A stretch of 64,000 nt of DNA. It comes from Alphaproteobacteria bacterium. GTDB lineage: Bacteria; Pseudomonadota; Alphaproteobacteria; UBA8366; Aestuariispiraceae. A model generated the notes under the pieces. The model saw nothing but the letters and a program-made list of their open reading frames with translations, was not told where the DNA came from and made no database searches. The translations under genes and the position numbers were made by a program. The stretch is from contig JAWPMN010000001.1 of NCBI GenBank assembly GCA_033344895.1, forward strand, positions 930,001 through 994,000. The letters run 5' to 3'. Positions 55,213 through 62,985 of this stretch are shown piece by piece (position 1 is the first letter of the stretch; the number at the start of each line of letters is the position of its first letter).

Positions 55213-55560
55213 TCATGCGCCATGGGACTCTCGGGAATCCTCCGGTGCTTCATCCCGATCGGTCATGCCGTAATCCCGCACGACTTGCGCGACACGCAGG
55301 CGGTAGCCGGCGAAGACCTCCCCGCGTCCCTTTGCCTGGGCGATGCGATGCGGGTCGGTATTCCGCCAGCGCTCGATGGCGGCTTCATCCCGCCAGAAGG
55401 ACAGCGATAGATATTTGCCCGGCGTGGTGAGGCTCTGAAACCGCTCCACGGAGATGAATCCATCCATCGTTTCCAGAAGCGGCTTCAGTTCCGCCGCGAT
55501 ATCCAGATATTCCTGGGTCTTGCCGTCGGCCGGCTCCACTTCGAAGATGATCACATGCAT
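55213..55560 (-). CDS. ABM-fold antibiotic biosynthesis monooxygenase family protein
   Basis: This 115-residue protein has the small dimeric alpha/beta-barrel ABM pattern (IIFEVEPADGKTQEYLDIAAELKPLLETMDGFISVERFQSLTTPGKYLSLSFWRDEAAIERW). Members include quinone-forming monooxygenases and heme-degrading enzymes, but many are of unknown function. It lies 44 bp after the BKACE gene in the same direction, so the two probably share a transcript. No heme-binding signature is evident. Confidence 0.88.
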   Translation of the reverse strand: MHVIIFEVEPADGKTQEYLDIAAELKPLLETMDGFISVERFQSLTTPGKYLSLSFWRDEAAIERWRNTDPHRIAQAKGRGEVFAGYRLRVAQVVRDYGMTDRDEAPEDSRESHGA

Positions 55561-55604
55561 TCTCGGACTTTTCCTTTCGCCGTGGTTGGCAGAGAACCTT
55601 CAGG

Positions 55605-56534
55605 TCAGAAATTGACCCGGTCGCCGCCTTTCAGTTTCAACCGCGTGCGCGCTTCTTCCGGGGTCGCCACCGAAAGCGACAAGTCCTCGATGATACGCCG
55701 GATCTTGGCGACCTGATCGGCATTGCTCTTCGCCAGTTCACCCTTGGAGATGTAGAGGCTGTCCTCAAGGCCGACCCGAACATTCCCGCCAAGGATGGCG
55801 GCCTGGGTCACGAAGGGCATCTGATGGCGCCCGGCTGCCAGAACCGACCATTCGTAATCGTCTCCGAACAGCTTGTTGGCGATGCGGCGCATATGCATCA
55901 GGTTTTCTTCATCCGCGCCGATCCCGCCCATGATCCCGAAAATCGTCTGTATCAGGAAAGGCGGCTCGACCAGTTTGCGATCGACGAAATGTGCCAGATT
56001 GTAGAGATGGCCGACATCGTAGCATTCGAACTCGAACTTGACCCCGTGCCCCTGGCCCAGATCCATCATGGTGCGCTCAATGTCGCCGAAAGTGTTCTTG
56101 AAGATGAACTCCTTCGTGCCCTCGATATACGGCTGCTCCCAATCGTACTTCCAGTCCTTGATCTTGTCGGCAATCGGGAACAGGCCGAAATTGAACGACC
56201 CCATGTTCAGCGAGGTCATCTCCGGGCTGGCGGCAACGGCGGCGGCGAGGCGTTCCTCCAGCGACATGCCCAGTCCGCCGCCGGTGGTGATGTTCACAAC
56301 GGCATCCGTCTGCTGCTTGATGCGCGGCAGGAACTCCATGAAGACCTTCGGATCCGGCGTCGGCCGGCCGTTCTCGGGATCACGGGCATGGAGATGCAGG
56401 ATCGAAGCACCGGCTTCCGCCGCGGCAACGGCGTCATCGGCAATCTCCTGCGGGGTGATCGGCAGATATTCCGACATGGTCGGGGTATGAATACCGCCGG
56501 TCACGGCACAGGTGATGATGACGCTCTTCGCCAT
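55605..56534 (-). CDS. BKACE family beta-keto acid cleavage enzyme
   Basis: This 309-residue enzyme is of the 3-keto-5-aminohexanoate cleavage (Kce/BKACE) family. These enzymes transfer acetyl from acetyl-CoA to a beta-keto acid to give acetoacetyl-CoA and a new acid. Zinc ligands His47 and His49 are visible in ILHLHARD, followed by the family loops NITTGGGLGMSLEER and ECYDVGHLYNL. BKACE members acting on dehydrocarnitine release glycine betaine. The divergent glycine-betaine/carnitine-type ABC transporter makes such a substrate plausible here. The ATG at 56534 has AAGGGAG about 6 bp upstream. Confidence 0.92.
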   Translation of the reverse strand: MAKSVIITCAVTGGIHTPTMSEYLPITPQEIADDAVAAAEAGASILHLHARDPENGRPTPDPKVFMEFLPRIKQQTDAVVNITTGGGLGMSLEERLAAAVAASPEMTSLNMGSFNFGLFPIADKIKDWKYDWEQPYIEGTKEFIFKNTFGDIERTMMDLGQGHGVKFEFECYDVGHLYNLAHFVDRKLVEPPFLIQTIFGIMGGIGADEENLMHMRRIANKLFGDDYEWSVLAAGRHQMPFVTQAAILGGNVRVGLEDSLYISKGELAKSNADQVAKIRRIIEDLSLSVATPEEARTRLKLKGGDRVNF

Positions 56535-56868
56535 GAAGCTCTCCCTTCGCTGGATGTTTTCTCGCGCCTGCGCGCTCTTGGCCGGAAGCATAACCTGCGT
56601 CGGCGAAAGCAAGCCAGTGCCGAACATGCGCCCCTGCCGTCGGAGGCGCCTTATGGCGCAAAAGTTGGAAATCATGGCGCACTTGGTGCGCTCTTGTGTT
56701 AGCCGGCCTGCAACAGTAAGGCTGGCCACGGCTGAGGGTGGGAGGTCCGAAATTCAATTTCGGGCATGACTTCCACGATCAATGACCTCACACTACGGGC
56801 CGAACGGGCGCGTTCAAGCGTTCCGGCTGAAATGAAATGTACAGGGATCGAGAGGGAGACAATCGAAC
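56535..56868. promoter_or_regulatory. Divergent promoter region between BKACE and transporter genes
   Basis: This 334-bp region must carry both promoters. It contains three perfect dyads: GCGCC-TTAT-GGCGC (56646-56659), GCGCAC-TTG-GTGCGC (56677-56691), and CCGAAATT-C-AATTTCGG (56747-56763). The octamer ATGGCGCA occurs twice, 21 bp apart, within the first pair. No regulator gene lies alongside. Confidence 0.6.
56747..56763. promoter_or_regulatory. 17-bp perfect palindrome, candidate operator
   Basis: CCGAAATTCAATTTCGG is a perfect 8-1-8 dyad in the promoter region upstream of the transporter binding-protein gene. Its size and symmetry fit an operator for a dimeric regulator such as a GntR- or TetR-type protein. 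No such gene lies alongside. Confidence 0.5.
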
Positions 56869-57840
56869 ATGTCTTACATCAAGAATTTGACCCGGGCGGC
56901 CGTCGTCGGCGGTGCCGCCATGCTGGCCGTGACGTCGGCACAAGCGGCCGAGCTGGGGGCCACCGATGAGCCGATCAAGCTGGCGATCAACGAATGGACC
57001 GGCCAGCATGTGACCACGCATATCGCCGGCCAGGTTCTGCAGAAGATGGGCTATTCCGTCGAATACGTGACCGCCGGCAACTACCCGCAGCATTCAGCGC
57101 TGGCAGACGGCACGATTCACGCCACCCTGGAAGTCTGGCTGAACAATGCCGGCGACATCTATCCCAAGATGAAGGAAACCGGGAAGCTGGTCGATATCGG
57201 CCCGCTGAAGCTGGAAACCCGTGAAGGCTGGGTCTACCCGGTCCATATGAAGGAAACCTGCCCGGGCCTGCCGGACTGGAATGCCCTGAAGGATTGTGCC
57301 GAAGCCATGGCGACGCCGGAAACCTTCCCGGACGGGCGCATCCTAAGTTATCCGGCCGATTGGGGGAATCGCTCCGCCCAGATGATCCAGGGGTTGGATC
57401 TGCCCTATGCCGCCGTCCCTGCCGGTTCGGAAGGCGCGCTGGTTGCCGAGCTGAAGGCCGCCGCCACCGCCAAAAAGCCGCTGGTCATGATGTTCTGGGC
57501 GCCGCATTGGGTGCTGGCCGAAGTCGATGTCGAATGGGTCGAACTGCCGACCTACGACCCCGCCTGCGAGACCGATGCATCCTGGGGTCCGAACCCGAAT
57601 GAAGTGATGGATTGCGGCGTTTCTCCGCCGGACACGATGAAAGTCGCGTGGTCGGGCTTCGAGGAAAAATGGCCGGCCGCCTATGCTTTCCTTGAGCAGA
57701 TGACCATGTCGGCTGCGGAACAGCAGAAGATGATGCTGGCAATCGACCAGAAGGGCGAGAAGCTGGAAGACGTCGTTTCCGCCTGGGTCGAAGCCAATGA
57801 AGCGACCTGGAAGCCGTGGATGGACGCGGCGATGAACTGA
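56869..57840 (+). CDS. Glycine-betaine/choline/carnitine-type ABC transporter substrate-binding protein
   Basis: This 323-residue protein has a signal peptide (about 1-27, ending SAQAAE) and the OpuAC/ProX fold: IKLAINEWTGQHVTTHIAGQVLQKMGYSVEYV, ATLEVWLNNAGDIYPKM and PLVMMFWAPHWVLAEVDVEWVELP. Tryptophans such as those in FWAPHW and NEWTG are the kind that form the aromatic cage for quaternary amines. It has four or more Cys, some likely in disulfides. It starts the transporter operon; a hairpin separates it from the ATPase gene. Confidence 0.93.
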   Translation: MSYIKNLTRAAVVGGAAMLAVTSAQAAELGATDEPIKLAINEWTGQHVTTHIAGQVLQKMGYSVEYVTAGNYPQHSALADGTIHATLEVWLNNAGDIYPKMKETGKLVDIGPLKLETREGWVYPVHMKETCPGLPDWNALKDCAEAMATPETFPDGRILSYPADWGNRSAQMIQGLDLPYAAVPAGSEGALVAELKAAATAKKPLVMMFWAPHWVLAEVDVEWVELPTYDPACETDASWGPNPNEVMDCGVSPPDTMKVAWSGFEEKWPAAYAFLEQMTMSAAEQQKMMLAIDQKGEKLEDVVSAWVEANEATWKPWMDAAMN

Positions 57841-57873
57841 TCGGCAAGCGCCGAATCAGGACCCATTGAGCGA

Positions 57874-57907
57874 CGGCCGGCGGTCGGCAATCCCGTACCG
57901 CCGGCCG
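57874..57907 (+). terminator. Intercistronic hairpin between binding-protein and ATPase genes
   Basis: An 11-bp perfect stem (CGGCCGGCGGT at 57874-57884 and its complement at 57897-57907) with a 12-nt loop follows the binding-protein stop by 33 bp. No long T-run follows. Such hairpins commonly protect the upstream mRNA or attenuate transcription so that the binding protein exceeds the membrane components. Confidence 0.6.
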
Positions 57908-57937
57908 GTTCCTTGCGCAAATTGAAGGGGGAAGCAC

Positions 57938-59035
57938 GTGTCGGACACCACCGGTGGGGCGCCGGACAACCGGCCCGTAAAACTATCCTGTCGTAATATC
58001 TGGAAGGTGTACGGGACGGACCCCGCGCAATTCTTCGAAAAGGGCAACGGCAAGGTCGGGGATCCCGACGCCCATACGGCGCGCATTCGCGACGAGGGTC
58101 ATATCGTTGCCGCCGGGGATGTCAGTTTCGACGTCCATGCCGGCGAAATCTTCATCATCATGGGGCTCAGCGGCTCCGGCAAATCGACCATGGTCCGCTG
58201 CCTGTCGCGTTTGGTCGAACCAACCGCGGGCGAGGTCCTGCTGGATGGTGAGAACCTGCTATCCGCATCCGAGTCGGAACTGATCGACATCCGCCGCCAC
58301 AAGATGGGCATGGTGTTCCAGAATTTCGGCCTGCTGCCGCATCAAACCGTGCTGCAGAATGTGGCCTTTCCACTGAAGGTTCAGGGGGTCGGACTGGCGG
58401 AGCGCGAAGCCAAAGCCCGGGAGATGATCTCCCTCGTCGGGCTCGACGGGCGCGAAAACGCATTCCCCCGGCAGCTTTCCGGCGGTCAGCAGCAGCGCGT
58501 GGGCATCGCCCGGTCACTGTGCGTCGGCCCGGAAATGTGGTTCCTGGACGAGCCGTTCAGCGCGCTGGATCCGCTGATCCGACGCCAGATGCAGGACGAG
58601 TTCGTGCGCCTGCAGACCATGCTTCACAAGACCATCGTCTTCATCACTCACGACTTCCTGGAAGCCCTCAAACTGGGCGACCGGATCTGCATCATGAAGG
58701 ACGGACGCGTCGTTCAGATCGGGACACCGTCCGAGTTGGTCCTGAACCCGGCCGACGACTACGTCGCCGAGTTCACCGAGGACGTGCCGCTGGTTCGGGT
58801 TATCCGCGTCCGGGATGTGATGGAGCCGGTTACGGGAGAAGTGCCGTCCGATGCCTCCACCGTGTCCCCGGGAATGTGCCTTGAGGAAATCCTGCCCGCC
58901 TTCGCGGGAACTGATCGGCCGCTGATCGTGCAGGACGACGAGGGCAAGGTTATCGGCCGCGTAACACCGGCCGGTGTCGTAAAGTCGCTTGCCGCCGGCG
59001 AGAGGCGCCAGGGCAACGCCCAGGGCGCAGCGTGA
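57938..59035 (+). CDS. Quaternary-amine ABC transporter ATP-binding protein (ProV type)
   Basis: This 365-residue ABC ATPase has Walker A GLSGSGKST (76-84), signature LSGGQQQRVGIARSL and Walker B MWFLDEPFSALD. The N-terminal helical segment with NIWKVYGTDPAQFFEKG is typical of ProV/OpuAA. The C-terminal part (about 285-355, VRVIRVRDVMEPVTGE to GRVTPAGVVKSL) is a CBS-type regulatory region that in related systems senses ionic strength. The start is GTG with AAGGGGG upstream. The permease gene begins 10 bp after its stop. Confidence 0.94.
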   Translation: MSDTTGGAPDNRPVKLSCRNIWKVYGTDPAQFFEKGNGKVGDPDAHTARIRDEGHIVAAGDVSFDVHAGEIFIIMGLSGSGKSTMVRCLSRLVEPTAGEVLLDGENLLSASESELIDIRRHKMGMVFQNFGLLPHQTVLQNVAFPLKVQGVGLAEREAKAREMISLVGLDGRENAFPRQLSGGQQQRVGIARSLCVGPEMWFLDEPFSALDPLIRRQMQDEFVRLQTMLHKTIVFITHDFLEALKLGDRICIMKDGRVVQIGTPSELVLNPADDYVAEFTEDVPLVRVIRVRDVMEPVTGEVPSDASTVSPGMCLEEILPAFAGTDRPLIVQDDEGKVIGRVTPAGVVKSLAAGERRQGNAQGAA

Positions 59036-59045
59036 GGTCCGCGAG

Positions 59046-61127
59046 ATGAACGGGCTCCCCTTCCGACTCGACCGGACGGCCGTGATGTGGATCGGCCTTG
59101 CGGTCTTCGCCGCATTCTGCTTCGCACTGCGTGGTGAAATCCGCTGGCTGACCGATTACCCCGGTTCTCTGGTCATCCCGCTGGCCGACTGGCTGAACAT
59201 CGTAATGACCTGGTTCGTGAATACGTTCCAGTTCATCTTCCGGGGCATTTCGGCCGTCATGGACGTGCCGATGTCCGCGATTCAGGTCGTGCTGCACTGG
59301 TTGCCCTGGCCGGCCACCATGGCGGTCTTCACCGCGCTGGCCTATCGCGCCGGCGGCTGGAAGCTCGCGCTCTTCACGCTGCTGTCCATGGTCTACATGC
59401 TGATCACCGGTTACTGGTTCGAAAGCATGAACACGCTGGCGCTGGTCGGGGTTTCGGTACCTCTGTCCATTGCCATCGGCTTCGGGCTGGGTGTCCTGTC
59501 CTTCCGCAACGCTACCGCGCGCAAGATCGTCGACCCCATGCTGGACCTCATGCAGACGGTTCCGGCCTTCGCCTATCTGATCCCGATCCTGCTGCTGTTC
59601 GGTTTCGGGCCAGTTGTCGGCCTGATCGCCAGCGCGATCTACGCCGCCCCGCCGATGGTCCGAAACACGATCCTGGGCCTGGAATGCGTGCCGCCGGAAA
59701 TCCGCGAATCCGGGCAGATGAGCGGCTGTACGAAGCGGCAGACCTTCTGGCTGGTGCAACTGCCGACGGCGATGCCGCAGATCATGGTCGGCGTGAACCA
59801 GTCGATCATGGCAGCGCTGAGCATGGTCATCATCGCCGCCATTATCGGCGGCTTCGGTGACATCGGCTGGGAAGTCCTGTCGACCATGCGCAAGGCCCAG
59901 TTCGGGCAGAGCCTTCTGGCCGGCGTCGTGATCGCCATTCTGGCCATGATCATGGACCGGGTCAGCCGCGGCCTGACCGATCTGGAGCGCAACCTCGCCT
60001 ATTCTCAGCTTCCCGCCAGGCAGCGGCACGGACACTGGATCATTGCCGGTATCGTCGCGGTCGCCGCGATCCTTCTGGCCCAGGTCTTCCCTGCGCTGAA
60101 GGTCTTTCCCGACGAATGGATTTTCCATCACGCCGTTTCCCTCTGGCTGAATGCCGGGATCGACGAAATCGTGCGCAGCTATTCCGCAGTGCTGGACGGC
60201 ATCAAGAACAGCGCCAACTTCTTCCTCCTGCTGCCGTTGCGCATCGGGCTGGTCAAGGCGGTCTATCCGAAGTTCTGGGGCTTCGCCATGACGCCGGAAA
60301 TCGCGGCGCTCTATTGGGGCGCGGCGGTGCTGCTTTTCGGCTATTGCCTGTGGAAGGGGCGGACGACCCTGGCAATCGTGATCGGAATTGCGACGCCGAT
60401 CCTGTTCTGGGGCCTGGACGGCACCCCCTGGCCGGTCTTTATCGCTCTGGTCGGGCTTACCGCCTATCTGGCGGGTGGCTGGAAGGTCTGTCTGTTCGCC
60501 GTGGCATCGCTGACCTTCATGCTGGTCAACGACCTGTGGGATGAAACCATGCGGTCAGTCTATCTGTGTGGCGCAGCCGTCTTCCTGTGCTTCCTGATCG
60601 GTGGCTCTCTCGGTGTATGGGCCGCGCATAGCGACCGGGTCTCCGCGATCCTGCGACCGATCAATGATACGCTTCAGACCATGCCGCAATTCGTGATCCT
60701 CATCCCGGTGCTGATGTTCTTTGCGGTCGGGGAATTTTCGGCCCTGCTGGCGGTCATCCTCTACGCGGTCGTACCGCCGATCCGCTATGTCGAGCACGGC
60801 CTGCGGAACGTCCCCGCCCATGTGGTGGAGGCCGCAAGACAGATCGGCTGCACGCCGCGCCAGATCCTGTTCGAGGTCAAACTGCCGCTGGCCCTGCCGG
60901 TCATCATGCTGGGCCTGAACCAGACCATCATGTACGGGCTGGCCATGTTGGTGATTGCCGCCCTGGTCGGGACCAAGGGATTGGGCCAGGCGGTCTATCT
61001 TGCGCTCGGCAAGGCGGATACAGGCATGGGGTTGGTCGCGGGCCTCTCCATCGCGCTGGTCGCCATGACGGCGGATCGGATCATCCAGGCCTGGAGCAAC
61101 CGCAAGCGAAAGGCGTTGGGATTGTAA
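59046..61127 (+). CDS. Fused double ABC permease (two ProW-type domains)
   Basis: This 693-residue permease contains two homologous BPD-transporter domains in one chain, about 90-310 and 465-690. Each has the AGGWK stretch (102 and 476) and an EAA-type loop for ATPase contact: ESGQMSGCTKRQTFWLVQLP at 221-240 and EAARQIGCTPRQILFEVKLP at 595-614. Ordinary ProW/OpuAB is about 290-350 residues and works as a homodimer, so this single chain should form the whole channel. The linker half includes extra membrane segments around 330-450. The start has GAGG about 8 bp upstream. Its stop overlaps the MBL gene by one base. Confidence 0.93.
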   Translation: MNGLPFRLDRTAVMWIGLAVFAAFCFALRGEIRWLTDYPGSLVIPLADWLNIVMTWFVNTFQFIFRGISAVMDVPMSAIQVVLHWLPWPATMAVFTALAYRAGGWKLALFTLLSMVYMLITGYWFESMNTLALVGVSVPLSIAIGFGLGVLSFRNATARKIVDPMLDLMQTVPAFAYLIPILLLFGFGPVVGLIASAIYAAPPMVRNTILGLECVPPEIRESGQMSGCTKRQTFWLVQLPTAMPQIMVGVNQSIMAALSMVIIAAIIGGFGDIGWEVLSTMRKAQFGQSLLAGVVIAILAMIMDRVSRGLTDLERNLAYSQLPARQRHGHWIIAGIVAVAAILLAQVFPALKVFPDEWIFHHAVSLWLNAGIDEIVRSYSAVLDGIKNSANFFLLLPLRIGLVKAVYPKFWGFAMTPEIAALYWGAAVLLFGYCLWKGRTTLAIVIGIATPILFWGLDGTPWPVFIALVGLTAYLAGGWKVCLFAVASLTFMLVNDLWDETMRSVYLCGAAVFLCFLIGGSLGVWAAHSDRVSAILRPINDTLQTMPQFVILIPVLMFFAVGEFSALLAVILYAVVPPIRYVEHGLRNVPAHVVEAARQIGCTPRQILFEVKLPLALPVIMLGLNQTIMYGLAMLVIAALVGTKGLGQAVYLALGKADTGMGLVAGLSIALVAMTADRIIQAWSNRKRKALGL

Positions 61128-61873
61128 TGGGTATGCCCGTCGCGGATCGCTGGTTCCGGTCAGAGCGTCTGGATGACGGCGTCCGGCTGATCTGGGAGCA
61201 CCACCTGAGCCCGGACATTCATTGCAACATCTGGTTCATTGAAGGCCGGGACCGGAACCTGATGTTCGATTCCGGCATGGGCGTCCGGTCCCTGAAACAG
61301 GAACTCGCCTTCCTGTCGGAGAAGCCCGTCATCTGCGTCGCCGGTCACAGCCATTTCGACCATGTCGGCGGTCATTGGGAATTCGAGGACCGCGTCGGTC
61401 ATGCGGCGGAAGCCGATATCCTCGCCGACCCGACATCCAACAATGCGATGGCGGCGGACTTCATCGAGCCGCACCATTTCTCGGCGCTGCCGCATTCGGA
61501 CTTCTCCTATGCGTCCTATACGGTGAAGCCGGCTGCCCTGACCCGGCTGGTCGATGAAGGCGACGTGATCGATCTCGGCGACAGGGTTTTCCGTGTCCTG
61601 CATGTTCCCGGCCATTCACCGGGCTCGATCGCGCTGCATGAGGCGGCGACAGGCCTGCTGCTGTCCAGCGACTGCATCTATGACGGCAATCTACTGGACG
61701 ATATCTGGCATTCGAACATCCCGGATTACCTGGAAAGCATGGCACGGCTGAAGGAGTTGGACGTGCGCACGGTGCGACCCGGCCATTACGACAGTTTCGG
61801 GAAGGACCGCCTGATCGAACTGGCCGACGACTATATCGCCGGGCGCCGCAAGCCGGGCTGCCCGAGGGACTGA
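61127..61873 (+). CDS. MBL fold metallo-hydrolase
   Basis: This 248-residue protein has the metallo-beta-lactamase zinc motif HSHFDHVGGH (His74, His76, Asp78, His79, His83), followed by further ligands in VLHVPGHSPGSIALH and the C-terminal RPGHYDSFG. It resembles the glyoxalase-II/quorum-lactonase-like branch. It is coupled to the permease by TAATG, so it is part of the transporter operon. A hydrolytic step on the imported compound is inferred, but the substrate is unknown. Confidence 0.9.
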   Translation: MGMPVADRWFRSERLDDGVRLIWEHHLSPDIHCNIWFIEGRDRNLMFDSGMGVRSLKQELAFLSEKPVICVAGHSHFDHVGGHWEFEDRVGHAAEADILADPTSNNAMAADFIEPHHFSALPHSDFSYASYTVKPAALTRLVDEGDVIDLGDRVFRVLHVPGHSPGSIALHEAATGLLLSSDCIYDGNLLDDIWHSNIPDYLESMARLKELDVRTVRPGHYDSFGKDRLIELADDYIAGRRKPGCPRD

Positions 61874-61889
61874 CCAGGCGCCGCGATTT

Positions 61890-62915
61890 CTAAAGCGTCC
61901 ATGCGGGGGCCGCGCCGACCGGCTCCTGCTGCGTGATGCAGTGGATGCTGCCGCCGCCGGTGGCCAGCGCCAGGATAGGCACCTGGACGACCTCCCGCCC
62001 CGGAAAGGCCGCCTGGACGATCTCTCGGGCTTCGGCATCACCGGGCAGGTCGAAGCCCGGCATCACCACACCGCCATTGCAGACGTAGAAATTGATGTAG
62101 CAGTTGCAGAAATCGAAGTTCTCCGTCGTCGCAGTATCGCGGCGCGGCGCGGCCCGCAGCTCCGTGATCTCCAGCCGCCGTCCCCTAGCATCGGTCGCGT
62201 CGCGCAGGATGTCGATATTCCGCCGGGCGATCGCCGCCTCGTCCGCGTCCGCTTCGGGATCGATTTCCACCAGCACCTTCCCCGGCGCGGTAAAACAGGC
62301 GATGCCGTCGATATGGCCGTCGGTGCCGGTTTCATACGGGTTGCCGGGCAGCCAGATCGTCTTCTCGATCCCCAAGGTCCGGGCAAAGATCGCCTCCGCC
62401 TTTTCGCGCCGGATGCCGGGATTTCGGTTCGGATTCAGAATGACCGTATCCGTCGTCAGCAAGGTCCCCTCGCCGTCGACATGCAAGGCGCCGCCTTCTG
62501 TCGCCAGGGCCGAATGCAGGACGGGCAGGTTCAAATCGCGCAAGACCGTCGCGGCGAGGGCGGCGTCCTTGTCGAAATGGTCCGTCTTCCCGCCCCAGGC
62601 GTTGAAGCGCCAGGACACGCCGGCCCGCCCTTCCGAGGAAATCACAAAGCTGGGTCCGGTGTCGCGAAACCAACTGTCATCGACCGGATAGGCGACGACC
62701 TCGACCTCGCCGCCGCAGACCGCGCGCGCCCCTTCCGCCGCCGACGGGTCGGCGATCATGCGCACCGGTTCGAAACGCGCAATGGCGCGCGCAACCGCCG
62801 CATAGTCCTTCTGAACGGATGCCAGATCCGGCGCCCACATCTCTTGCCGGTGCGGCCACACCATCCAGGTTCGGATATGCGGTTCCCATTCCGCGGGCAT
62901 GCGATATGCGGTCAT
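61890..62915 (-). CDS. aguA: Agmatine deiminase / peptidyl-arginine-deiminase family protein
   Basis: This 341-residue protein belongs to the agmatine deiminase family, which converts agmatine to N-carbamoylputrescine and ammonia in polyamine synthesis. Motifs are MPAEWEPHIRTWMVWPHR at the N-terminus, WFRDTGPSFV, WRFNAWGGK, GGALHVDGEGTLLTT, GTDGHIDGIACF, and the C-terminal GGGSIHCITQQEP with catalytic Cys326. Its 5' leader can fold so that the ribosome binding site is paired (see separate entry). It is convergent with the MBL gene. Confidence 0.94.
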   Translation of the reverse strand: MTAYRMPAEWEPHIRTWMVWPHRQEMWAPDLASVQKDYAAVARAIARFEPVRMIADPSAAEGARAVCGGEVEVVAYPVDDSWFRDTGPSFVISSEGRAGVSWRFNAWGGKTDHFDKDAALAATVLRDLNLPVLHSALATEGGALHVDGEGTLLTTDTVILNPNRNPGIRREKAEAIFARTLGIEKTIWLPGNPYETGTDGHIDGIACFTAPGKVLVEIDPEADADEAAIARRNIDILRDATDARGRRLEITELRAAPRRDTATTENFDFCNCYINFYVCNGGVVMPGFDLPGDAEAREIVQAAFPGREVVQVPILALATGGGSIHCITQQEPVGAAPAWTL

Positions 62916-62941
62916 CGTTTCCCCCTGTCTTTTGGGAAACG
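62916..62941 (-). promoter_or_regulatory. Hairpin enclosing the ribosome binding site of the deiminase gene
   Basis: On the minus strand CGTTTCCC pairs perfectly with GGGAAACG, which ends directly at the ATG; the loop is 10 nt. The presumed ribosome binding site AGGGGG lies partly in the 3' arm. Folding would hinder initiation, so a translational switch is possible. Confidence 0.5.
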
Positions 62942-62985
62942 TTACCGCCGAACGGAAACCGAAGGCTATACCCCGTTTGGCCTAG

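Noticed and set aside
59046-61127. Two separate permease genes
   Set aside because: The frame is continuous through the region between the repeats with coding-like hydrophobic sequence, and I see no internal stop or clear start.
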